Assembly: GCA_028873295.1 (NCBI GenBank)
Contig: JAGWKO010000010.1
Location: 1-34,373, forward strand
From: Verrucomicrobiota bacterium
Lineage (GTDB): Bacteria > Chlamydiota > Chlamydiia > Chlamydiales > SM23-39
Reading direction: 5' to 3'
Length of the DNA stretch: 34,373 nt
Part shown: positions 26,483-32,994 of the stretch, piece after piece
How the letters are laid out: every line of letters begins with the position of its first letter
How positions within the stretch are numbered: position 1 is the first letter of the stretch
Program-made: the position numbers and the translations under genes
Notes under the pieces: model-generated
What the model saw: the letters and a program-made list of their open reading frames with translations, nothing else
Told to the model about the DNA's origin: nothing
Database searches by the model: none

Positions 26483-27511
26483 TCAGACACCGGAAAACTG
26501 CTCCAAAAAGCGCATATCGTTCTCCGTAAAGAGGCGGATATCGGAAATGTCGTAGTGCAGCATTGCAAGTCGCTCAATGCCCATTCCCCAGGCGTACCCG
26601 GAAAAGACTTCAGGATCGACACCGCAGTTCTTTAAGACGTTGGGGTGAATCATCCCGGCTCCCAGAACCTCCAGCCAGCCGCTCTCCTTGCAAAGACGGC
26701 ACCCCTTGCCCGCACAGCGACGGCACTCCATATCGATCTCCATCCCAGGCTCCACAAAGGGGAAATAACTGGGGCGCACGCGCATCTTGCACTCCTCTCC
26801 CAAAAAGCGGTGTAAAAAGGTGCGCAACGTCGCAAGTAGATCGACACAGGTCAAATTGCGATCAAGGGAAAAACCCTCTACCTGATGAAAGAAGATGTGC
26901 GATCGGGATGAGACATCCTCATTGCGAAAAGCGCGACCCGGAGCAACAACGCGAAGAGGCGGCTTCTCGCGCTCCATCACCCGCACCTGCACATTACTCG
27001 TGTGCGTCCTTAGCAAAAGCCCTTCACCCAGGTAAAAGGTGTCTTGCATATCGCGCGCAGGATGATCGGGAGGAAAGTTGAGCCCTTCAAAATTATAGTA
27101 ATCTGTCTCTACATCGGGACCAAGGCGCACAGAAAAACCCATGCCCACCAGAATCTCGACTACGCGATGCAGCATCTGCGTAAGAGGATGCGCTCTTCCA
27201 ACCCAGGGACGTCGCCCAGGCAGTGTCGGATCAATCCACTCCTTCTCAAAGGCAGCAAACATCTCCGCACGCTGCAGACGAGCAAGAGTGTTCACACAAT
27301 GAGCCTCAATCTCTTCCTTCAGACTATTGACCCATTTGCCAATCTGCGGACGCTCCTCAGGAGAGGCTCCTTTAAGCCCCTGCAAAAGCGCCTGCACACT
27401 CCCCTTCTTCCCCAAGTACTTCACCTTGAGCTGTTCCAGCTCAAGGCTTGTTCCTGTTTCCTGCAACTCCTTCAAGAAAAAGGTGCGGAGCTGTTCGATC
27501 TCTTCGCGCAT
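26483..27511 (-). CDS. pheS: Phenylalanyl-tRNA synthetase alpha subunit
   Basis: Catalytic alpha subunit of the alpha2-beta2 PheRS. The 342 residues are normal. An N-terminal coiled coil (residues 1-85) is followed by the class II core: RRPWVGRAHPLTQ, FNFEG-type motif 1 (YNFEGLNFPPDHPARDMQDT), motif 2 RVVAPGRAFRNEDVSSRSHI with FFHQVEGF, and motif 3 GYAWGMGIERLAML near the C terminus. A CRRCAGKGCRLCKESGW stretch (about 266-282) has four Cys in a zinc-like pattern, a variation seen in some PheS. It lies 5 bp after rplT; pheT is not in this window, as in Chlamydia where it is unlinked. Confidence 0.97.
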   Translation of the reverse strand: MREEIEQLRTFFLKELQETGTSLELEQLKVKYLGKKGSVQALLQGLKGASPEERPQIGKWVNSLKEEIEAHCVNTLARLQRAEMFAAFEKEWIDPTLPGRRPWVGRAHPLTQMLHRVVEILVGMGFSVRLGPDVETDYYNFEGLNFPPDHPARDMQDTFYLGEGLLLRTHTSNVQVRVMEREKPPLRVVAPGRAFRNEDVSSRSHIFFHQVEGFSLDRNLTCVDLLATLRTFLHRFLGEECKMRVRPSYFPFVEPGMEIDMECRRCAGKGCRLCKESGWLEVLGAGMIHPNVLKNCGVDPEVFSGYAWGMGIERLAMLHYDISDIRLFTENDMRFLEQFSGV

Positions 27512-27516
27512 ACAAT

Positions 27517-27876
27517 CTAAGCAACAAGAGCTGCTTGCGCTGAGGCAACAACGGCCCCAAAGCCTGCAGGGTCAGAAATAGCAAGCTGCGAAAGCCATTT
27601 GCGATTAAGCACGCAACCACTCTTCTTCAACCCTTGCATCAGCTTGCTATAAGAGATGCCGTGCAATTTTGCAGCAACACCAATGCGGCTGATCCAGAGA
27701 CTGCGAAAGTCGCGCTTGCGCAACTTTCTGTGTCGATAGTTGTTGGCCATCGCAGACATCTCCGCGTCGCGGCTCAACTTAATGTGGTTTTTTCGATCTC
27801 CATAGTAGCCCTTACAGTTCTTGAGAAGCCTTTTGCGTCTCTTATGAGCTGCTACTGCATTTGTTGCACGAACCAT
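27517..27876 (-). CDS. rplT: 50S ribosomal protein L20
   Basis: A 119-residue basic protein: MVRATNAVAAHKRRKRLLK, then YYGDRKNHIKLSRDA, YRHRKLRKRDFRSLWISRI and GISYSKLMQGLKKSG, all standard L20. It binds 23S rRNA early in 50S assembly. In many bacteria L20 represses rpmI-rplT translation. I see no obvious mimic site here. It lies 7 bp after rpmI and 5 bp before pheS. Confidence 0.98.
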   Translation of the reverse strand: MVRATNAVAAHKRRKRLLKNCKGYYGDRKNHIKLSRDAEMSAMANNYRHRKLRKRDFRSLWISRIGVAAKLHGISYSKLMQGLKKSGCVLNRKWLSQLAISDPAGFGAVVASAQAALVA

Positions 27877-27883
27877 AACCTTA

Positions 27884-28078
27884 CTACACTCCCATCATGA
27901 TCTTATACATTTTTACCTGTCCTGCATCGACAAGAGGAGACTTCGCGAGTCTTCTTTTGCGATTGGCGCTCTTTTTCGTCAAAATATGGCGCCTGCCAGG
28001 ACGAGTCCTTTTCAACTTTCCACTTGCGGTAACGCGAAACCGCGATGCCACCGCTTTGCGCGTCTTCATTTTAGGCAT
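27884..28078 (-). CDS. rpmI: 50S ribosomal protein L35
   Basis: A 64-residue protein starting MPKMKTRKAVASRFRVTASGK. I chose the ATG at 28078 because family members begin MPKMKT and the upstream in-frame ATG adds five unrelated residues. The start lies inside the infC 3' end (8-nt overlap), so translation is coupled to infC. Confidence 0.97.
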   Translation of the reverse strand: MPKMKTRKAVASRFRVTASGKLKRTRPGRRHILTKKSANRKRRLAKSPLVDAGQVKMYKIMMGV

Positions 28079-28613
28079 TCTTTTTCTCCTCACTATCCAT
28101 TAAAATCTTTGGTTTTTTCGCTCCGGGAGCAAGCACTGTCGTCATCGTTCGCCCGAGCATTTTCGAAGGAGCCTCTACAGTTGCCACATCGGCAAGAGAG
28201 CTACAAAACTTCTCTATCATCTTCCGACCCAAGTCCAAATGAACCATCTCGCGTCCGCGAAACATCGTCGTAAGCCGCACCTTGTTTCCCTTCACAAGAA
28301 ACTCGCGAGCCTGCTTGGCCTTTGTCAGAAGATCATGCTCATCAATATTAGGTCGAAGCTTAATCTCCTTCATCTTCACCTGTATCTGCGATTTTTTACT
28401 GTCCTTCTCCTTCTTTTGCTGATGATAGCGAAACTTTCCATAGTCAATGATTTTGGCTACAGGAGGTTTTGCCATCGGCGCAATCTCCACAAGATCAAGA
28501 CCAGCCTCTTCCGCCTTCATCAAAGCTTCTCGAAGAGTCATCACTCCCAGCTGCTCACCTGACTCGGAAACTACACGCAACCGCTCAGCGCGGATCTCTC
28601 TATTAATTCTCAA
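28071..28613 (-). CDS. infC: Translation initiation factor IF-3
   Basis: About 180 residues: N-domain INREIRAERLRVVSESGEQLG, linker PPVAKIIDYGKFRYHQQKKE, C-domain VKMKEIKLRPNIDEHDL and FRGREMVHLDLG. IF-3 proofreads the start codon and keeps ribosomal subunits apart. No in-frame ATG is possible: a TAG lies at 28622-28620 and the first usable codons are TTG (28613) or ATT (28607). IF-3 genes often begin with AUU or another rare codon so that IF-3 can repress its own synthesis. I annotate TTG, with ATT as the alternative. First gene of infC-rpmI-rplT-pheS. Confidence 0.95.
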   Translation of the reverse strand: MRINREIRAERLRVVSESGEQLGVMTLREALMKAEEAGLDLVEIAPMAKPPVAKIIDYGKFRYHQQKKEKDSKKSQIQVKMKEIKLRPNIDEHDLLTKAKQAREFLVKGNKVRLTTMFRGREMVHLDLGRKMIEKFCSSLADVATVEAPSKMLGRTMTTVLAPGAKKPKILMDSEEKKNA

Positions 28614-28635
28614 GGTGCTCTACCATACTGTTCAT

Positions 28636-28807
28636 TAGACCTCTTGCATAATTGAGGGTTCGTCGATTTTCGGGATTATTTTGGCCGGATTTCGCTTCTT
28701 TTTTGGGGGGCTGTATACGAAGTTTGATACAGTCCCCCAAAAAAGAAGCGAAATCCGACTCAAAAGAACCCGAAAATCGACAGAACCTCAGTTATGCAAG
28801 AGGTCTA
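28636..28807. mobile_element. Palindromic MITE-like element B (about 172 bp)
   Basis: Starts TAGACCTCTTGCATAA and ends with its reverse complement. Inner blocks mirror as well (GTCGATTTTCGGG with CCCGAAAATCGAC; GGATTTCGCTTCTTTTTTGG with its complement). The centre lies near 28712-28733, around CTGTATAC / GATACAG. No coding capacity is seen. It fills the gap between the ThrRS-like gene and infC, 23 bp upstream of the infC start, and its right end encodes the last residues and stop of the neighbouring gene. Confidence 0.8.
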
Positions 28808-29903
28808 TTGTCCCCCTTTCCAAGGCGAGAGCGAAAAGGACTCCCAAGTGCCCGCGAAGCACGAAACCTCTCCGATCCCACTCCCCCCGAAAAAGAGACA
28901 AACGTCTCCCTAACCTGTCTTTTCCTGTTACAAAAAGAAGAGGTGACAGCTCTCCCTCTTCCTTCTCTATGCTCCCCCACTCTTTCTCAAGAGCCTTTTG
29001 ACCAAGCAAAGCGCGCCCCTGGAATAGCAAAGAGGGTTCAAAAGCTAAAATATTAAGTGTTTTCCTGATCCTTTGCAAGGAAGAAATCCATTCTCCTTCA
29101 AGAGAACCTGAAAAAGCAACCTCTTTTAGCACAAAATGGGAGTAGAAATTCTCTTTTATAACAAGAGGAGCAGGATCGCAAAGATTTTTTTGAGTAATCA
29201 ACTCTCCCTGATAAAAGGAGCGCACTGCAGAGAGTGTCATCTGCCTACTCATCCCTATCTGACGGCACCCCTGAAAGAGCTCCTCTGTGCATTTTTGGCC
29301 AAAATCATCCAGGAGACGGCACCCCTTCTCTTCCCAGACAAGCTCATCGCGAACAAGGTGCCAAAACCCCCTTGCCGTTCCGAGAGCAAGAGCATTTGTT
29401 TGGGCGTAGCTGCGCATCTCTTTGCTAAAAAATTTCATCGCCTCTTTTGTTGGAAAGAAACTCCCATCGAGGCAGTAGATCCCCTCGCCTTCAGAGACAA
29501 GCGGCAAAAATTTATATATGGAGAGTTCCCCACTATGCGCGCAATGAGGCCCTTCGCTGAGATCCACAAAGTCCCCTATCTGTGCTACTTCTGCAAACTG
29601 ACCTCTTATGTCCGGGAAACTGCGGGAGCCAAGGCCTCGCGCACGCAAAAATTCCCTGGCATTTGCGGGAACCATGCAAGAGACTCGAATTTCTCTTTTT
29701 TCCTTGATGATCTGACGCAACTTGCGATTAACCAGCTCTTCAATCTGTGGAGAAAGAAAATTTTCAGAATGAAAGCGGACAGAAAATCCTTGCGGAGTAA
29801 GGCGCCGATCGATGAGAGCAATCCCGGGGAAAAGCTCTATGAGAGCGGCAGCAATGAGAAGAGACCCGCTCTGATTCAGCGCGCGATGAAAGAAGAACTG
29901 CAT
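28788..29903 (-). CDS. Degenerate threonyl-tRNA-synthetase-like protein
   Basis: A 371-residue protein. Residues about 1-150 align by eye with the ThrRS N2 editing domain: NQSGSLLIAAALIELFPG where ThrRS has HSxxHLL, then VNRKLRQIIKEKREI, and GDFVDLSEGPHCAHSGEL where ThrRS has DLCRGPHVPSTG. The HxxxH and Cys ligands are thus replaced. The rest resembles a shortened class II core (VTGKDRLGRRLSLF; VLRGHLGVLFALALERG), but motifs 2 and 3 are not convincing. There is no TGS domain and no anticodon-binding domain. It is probably a catalytically dead paralogue with a changed role. The C-terminal IDLLHN and stop come from repeat B, so the true end may be lost. It begins 10 nt after tRNA-Val with no visible Shine-Dalgarno. 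Confidence 0.6.
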   Translation of the reverse strand: MQFFFHRALNQSGSLLIAAALIELFPGIALIDRRLTPQGFSVRFHSENFLSPQIEELVNRKLRQIIKEKREIRVSCMVPANAREFLRARGLGSRSFPDIRGQFAEVAQIGDFVDLSEGPHCAHSGELSIYKFLPLVSEGEGIYCLDGSFFPTKEAMKFFSKEMRSYAQTNALALGTARGFWHLVRDELVWEEKGCRLLDDFGQKCTEELFQGCRQIGMSRQMTLSAVRSFYQGELITQKNLCDPAPLVIKENFYSHFVLKEVAFSGSLEGEWISSLQRIRKTLNILAFEPSLLFQGRALLGQKALEKEWGSIEKEEGELSPLLFVTGKDRLGRRLSLFRGEWDRRGFVLRGHLGVLFALALERGTIDLLHN

Positions 29904-29913
29904 ACTTGAAAAA

Positions 29914-29987
29914 TGGGATGTAGCTGACTCGAACAGCTGACCTCCACGATGTCAACGTGGCGCTCTAACCAACTGAGCTAACACCCC
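29914..29987 (-). tRNA. tRNA-Val (anticodon GAC)
   Basis: Seventy-four-nt cloverleaf. Acceptor GGGGTGT pairs with ACATCCC (one G-U), D-arm GCTC/GAGC, anticodon stem CCACG/CGTGG with loop TTGACAT, anticodon GAC (29951-29953, complement). T-stem is AGCTG/CAGCT. CCA is not encoded. The ThrRS-like gene follows 10 nt downstream in the same direction, so tRNA and mRNA are probably one transcript split by processing. Confidence 0.97.
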
Positions 29988-30002
29988 GAGAATTCTCGAT
30001 AC

Positions 30003-30032
30003 ATATTAAATGGAGAAGGGGATTCCCTGCAA
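30003..30032 (-). promoter_or_regulatory. Possible promoter of tRNA-Val
   Basis: On the minus strand, TTGCAG (30032-30027), an 18-bp spacer and TAATAT (30008-30003), with the tRNA 5' end 15 nt after the -10 box. It overlaps the translation start of the divergent methyltransferase gene at 30032. The -35 match is weak. Confidence 0.3.
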
Positions 30033-30604
30033 TGATTACAAGAAGTAGACTATTTTGCGTGCGAACACCCCATCTTTCTCTTGCCAAGAGCTACTGGAAG
30101 TCTCTGATACAACCAGGAGACTTTGTCATTGATGCCACATGTGGCAACGGACAGGACACTCTGTTTCTTGCCTCACTTCCTGTGAGTTCTCTTTTTGCCA
30201 TCGATTTGCAAGAGGTCGCCATCGAAAAGGCAAAAAAAAATCTTGCAGGGCATCCTGTAGAGTTTTTTTGCATGTCTCATGAGGCAATCGATCAACTCCC
30301 CTCTTCAAAGCCACCCAAATTGATCGTCTATAATTTAGGGTACCTCCCCGGAAGCGATAAGAGCATTATCACCAAAAAAGAGAGCACGCTCCTCAGTGTA
30401 AACAAGAGTCTCATTCTTTTGGCAGAAGGCGGGGCGCTTTCGATTACCTGCTATCCCGGTCATGAGGGAGGGGAAGAGGAGGAAAAGGCGCTTCTTGCTT
30501 GGGCACAGGAACTCCCGCCTCATGAATGGGAAGTAAGGCACCATCGCTGGCTCAATCGCCCACTACGTGCCCCTTCATTACTCTGGATTCAGAAACTCCT
30601 GTGA
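30032..30604 (+). CDS. MnmM/YtqB-type class I SAM methyltransferase
   Basis: A 190-residue protein of the rRNA_methylase (YtqB-like) family. SAM-binding motif I is DFVIDATCGNGQDTLFLA near residues 30-47, motif II-like LFAIDLQEVAIEKAKKNL near 53-70, and the family motif NLGYLPGSDKSI near 101-112, with SITCYPGHEGGEEE later. YtqB of Bacillus is now named MnmM and methylates the wobble uridine of tRNA (nm5s2U to mnm5s2U). Assignment here rests on family motifs, so the substrate is inferred. It is monocistronic, divergent from tRNA-Val and convergent with the PHP gene. The 150-bp gap after it holds only a weak GCGGAT/ATCCGC inverted repeat. Confidence 0.8.
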   Translation: MITRSRLFCVRTPHLSLAKSYWKSLIQPGDFVIDATCGNGQDTLFLASLPVSSLFAIDLQEVAIEKAKKNLAGHPVEFFCMSHEAIDQLPSSKPPKLIVYNLGYLPGSDKSIITKKESTLLSVNKSLILLAEGGALSITCYPGHEGGEEEEKALLAWAQELPPHEWEVRHHRWLNRPLRAPSLLWIQKLL

Positions 30605-30754
30605 TTGTGTAAGATATTATTCTAACAATTGACCGAAGCGGATTATTTTTTAGCCAACAAAATCCATCCGCAAAACAGCTATTTGTCATTCTACGGATAA
30701 TTTTATAGAGAGTTGAGGACGATGTCGAGCCTCGCCTGGAGTCGTTGATTTTCT

Positions 30755-31543
30755 TCAATGAGAAAGAAGTTTTCTAAAAACCTCTTCTCCGACCCACGAA
30801 GCGCCAAGAGGAATGGCAGGCTTCAGAGCGCCGTGATAGTCAGACCCCCCTGTCACAAGCCATCCCTTCCTTTTCGCAAGAGAAATCCATGGGTCCGCGC
30901 TTGTTTGCTTCAGAGTGCCATAATATCCCTCAACGCCATCCCATGGGAGAGCGAGGAGATCTTTCAACCACTTTCCCTGTTGATAGAAATGGGGGTGAGC
31001 AAGAATCGCCTTGCCTCCTGCTGCATGTAGGGCTTTGATCCCCTCTTCGGTGGAGAGGTGAAAGCCAGGAAGATCGCGCAGGTAGGCGCGGAAAGCCTCC
31101 TGAATTGTAGCGACATACCCCCTCTCTACAAGGGCCTTTGCGATATGTGGCCTTCCCACAGCGTCTCCCCGAAAAAGAGCGGGGTCAAGTGAAATACCGC
31201 GAGTGCGCAAAAGCTCTAAAATCGCCTCGTTGCGCTCTCTCCTGCGTTTCTGAGCTTCCCTGAGAAAAGAGCAAAAAGCGGAGTCCTCCGGATTGATTCC
31301 ATAGCCCAAGAGATGAACAGAAGCGCCCAAGAATTCGGAAGAGAGCTCGATTCCCGGGAGAAGAGCTACTCCGATTTCGCGACTGAGAGCAAAAAGCTCT
31401 GGCGTGTAGGCGGCAACTGTGTCGTGATCCGTGATGGAAAGAGCGGCAAGTCCAATTTTCTTTGCATGGCACAGCAGCTCATCCGGGGAGTCGCTGCCAT
31501 CCGAGCAGGTGGAATGACAATGTAAATCAGCGCGAAAGACCAT
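30755..31543 (-). CDS. PHP-domain phosphoesterase (YciV/TrpH, RNase AM-like)
   Basis: A 262-residue metal-dependent phosphoesterase. Metal ligands appear in order: DLHCHSTCSDGS (6-17), SITDHDTV near 37, GIELSSE near 64, GRPHIAKAL near 129, ILAHPHFY near 180, GGSDYHG near 240. Relatives hydrolyse 3',5'-nucleoside bisphosphates, and E. coli YciV also trims the 5' ends of rRNAs (RNase AM). It is last of nusB-murB-PHP, overlapping murB by 17 nt. Fold and metal sites are clear; the exact substrate is inferred. Confidence 0.88.
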   Translation of the reverse strand: MVFRADLHCHSTCSDGSDSPDELLCHAKKIGLAALSITDHDTVAAYTPELFALSREIGVALLPGIELSSEFLGASVHLLGYGINPEDSAFCSFLREAQKRRRERNEAILELLRTRGISLDPALFRGDAVGRPHIAKALVERGYVATIQEAFRAYLRDLPGFHLSTEEGIKALHAAGGKAILAHPHFYQQGKWLKDLLALPWDGVEGYYGTLKQTSADPWISLAKRKGWLVTGGSDYHGALKPAIPLGASWVGEEVFRKLLSH

Positions 31544-32396
31544 GAGGTCTCATGATACGGATTTCCAACTCCAGAAAGATACCGCTCTTTTCATACACGG
31601 TATGGCGGATCTTCTCAATCAACTCCTGCACATCCCGACTTGTAGCGCCAGAACGATTCACAATGAAATTCGCATGAAGTTCCGAAACAAAGGCGCCACC
31701 TATCCCCAACCCCTTCAACCCAGCCTTCTCGATCAGAGCGCCTGCAGAAGGACCAGAAGGGGGATTGCGAAAGATACAGCCACAGCTCTTTTCCTGGAGG
31801 GGCTGTTTTTTCTTTCTTGCATCAAGCAGTTGAAGTTGATGAGCTTTTGCTGTGGGCGACGAAGAGAGACAAAAGGTCGCAGAAAGAATTGCGCCCTGCA
31901 GCGACTGAAAAAGAGACGTGCGATAGGAAAAGCGCATTTCCTCCCTTTTCCAGTCGCGTACAGTTCCCTGAAAATCCAAAAAGGAGACAGAAGCCAGAGC
32001 ATCGCCTGTTTGCTGACCCTCGGCCCCTGCATTCATCCAGATAGCGCCGCCTACAGTAGCTGGAATCCCTGCTGCGAACTCCAACCCGCTCAAATTTCGT
32101 TGCGCTGCCTGCACACCCAAACGGGAAAAAGAAAAGCCACTTCCCACCTGTACTCGCTCTTCTTCCCAGTGGCAAAAATCGATGCGATTCAAAAGCACCG
32201 CACCGTAAAAACCGGCATCGTCAAAAAGAGAGTTAGACCCCTTGCCAAGAACAAGAAAGGGGATTTTCTCCTCACAGCAGAAACAAAAAGCTTCCCGCAT
32301 CTCTTCCGCAGTGCGAATTTCGGCAAAATAACGAATCGGGCCTCCGATCCCAAATGTCGAAAATTCCTTCAGCTCTCGTCCACTTTCCCATCGCAT
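31527..32396 (-). CDS. murB: UDP-N-acetylenolpyruvoylglucosamine reductase MurB
   Basis: FAD/NADPH enzyme making UDP-MurNAc for peptidoglycan. It has 289 residues: FAD-binding KGSNSLFDDAGF, SGFSFSRLG, GLEFAAGIPATVGGAIWMNA, the tyrosine-containing MRFSYRTSLFQ, and ELHANFIVN near the C terminus, as in type II MurB. The proton-donor position, normally Ser in a GSxFKNP-type motif, reads SCGCIFRNP, so Cys stands in place of Ser. It overlaps nusB by 28 nt and the PHP gene by 17 nt. The presence of murB agrees with peptidoglycan synthesis in chlamydiae. Confidence 0.95.
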   Translation of the reverse strand: MRWESGRELKEFSTFGIGGPIRYFAEIRTAEEMREAFCFCCEEKIPFLVLGKGSNSLFDDAGFYGAVLLNRIDFCHWEEERVQVGSGFSFSRLGVQAAQRNLSGLEFAAGIPATVGGAIWMNAGAEGQQTGDALASVSFLDFQGTVRDWKREEMRFSYRTSLFQSLQGAILSATFCLSSSPTAKAHQLQLLDARKKKQPLQEKSCGCIFRNPPSGPSAGALIEKAGLKGLGIGGAFVSELHANFIVNRSGATSRDVQELIEKIRHTVYEKSGIFLELEIRIMRPHGLSR

Positions 32397-32803
32397 GAAG
32401 CCTCTTTTTTTCGGTATACCGTATCAAGAAGCGCGTTGACAAACTGTGCCCCTTCCCTTGACCCAAACTTTCGCACAATTCGCACAGCCTCTGCAAGGAC
32501 TACAGGCGCCGGCTCCTCAGGAGCATAAAGAAGCTCAAAAACCCCCAGGCGCAAAGCGCATTTCTCTGCCAAAGAGATCCTATCCAGAGAATACCCTTCA
32601 GAAAAAGAGGCGATCTTTGCATCGATTTCCTCCACCTTCTCCATAAGAAGGCGCAATTTTCCTACAGCATCCCTTACTGAGCGCTTCGTCACCGCCAGTT
32701 GCGCCATCATCATTTCCACGAGCTCTTCACTCTCATCGCAAAATTGCACACTGAAAAGAAGTTGGAAAAGAATCTCTCGAAATTTTTGTGCGTGAAGCGT
32801 CAT
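32369..32803 (-). CDS. nusB: Transcription antitermination factor NusB
   Basis: A 144-residue all-helical RNA-binding protein of the rRNA antitermination complex. The start was placed at 32803 (MTLHAQKFREILFQLLFSVQF), as family members begin R-x-x-A-x-Q-x-L-F; upstream in-frame residues are not conserved. The C-terminal half shows LDRISLAEKCALRLGVFELLY and PAPVVLAEAVRIVRKFGSREGAQFVNALLD (in part: VLAEAVRIVRKFG, FVNALLDTVYRK), typical NusB. First gene of nusB-murB-PHP. The -10 box ends 7 nt before the ATG, so the mRNA may be almost leaderless. Confidence 0.9.
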   Translation of the reverse strand: MTLHAQKFREILFQLLFSVQFCDESEELVEMMMAQLAVTKRSVRDAVGKLRLLMEKVEEIDAKIASFSEGYSLDRISLAEKCALRLGVFELLYAPEEPAPVVLAEAVRIVRKFGSREGAQFVNALLDTVYRKKEASCDGKVDES

Positions 32804-32810
32804 GGAGAGC

Positions 32811-32840
32811 AGTATACGGACCTTATCCATTTTTTGGCAG
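32811..32840 (-). promoter_or_regulatory. Candidate promoter of the nusB-murB-PHP operon
   Basis: On the minus strand, CTGCCA (32840-32835), an 18-bp spacer and TATACT (32816-32811). Transcription would begin within a base or two of the nusB ATG (32803). Confidence 0.4.
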
Positions 32841-32913
32841 ACAGATTTAAACAACAGAGAAATTTCATCAAAAAATTCGACGGACAAGGAAATGTAAATA
32901 AAAAACTTTGTAA

Positions 32914-32942
32914 TTGACTTATTTATAGTTGTGGTATAAAAT
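32914..32942 (+). promoter_or_regulatory. Candidate promoter of the BTB-like gene
   Basis: TTGACT (32914-32919), a 17-bp spacer and TAAAAT (32937-32942), in a strongly AT-rich region (about 32890-32980). The leader of about 45 nt carries AGGGA (32986-32990), 4 nt before the ATG at 32995. This is among the best promoter matches in the window. Confidence 0.55.
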
Positions 32943-32994
32943 AATATAGATAGTATAAATGTTTTATAATTAATAAAACGACTTTAGGGATTTT

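Noticed and set aside
30605-30754. Terminator or small gene between the methyltransferase and PHP genes
   Set aside because: Only a weak GCGGAT/ATCCGC inverted repeat with a long loop is present; no coding or RNA gene signal is seen.
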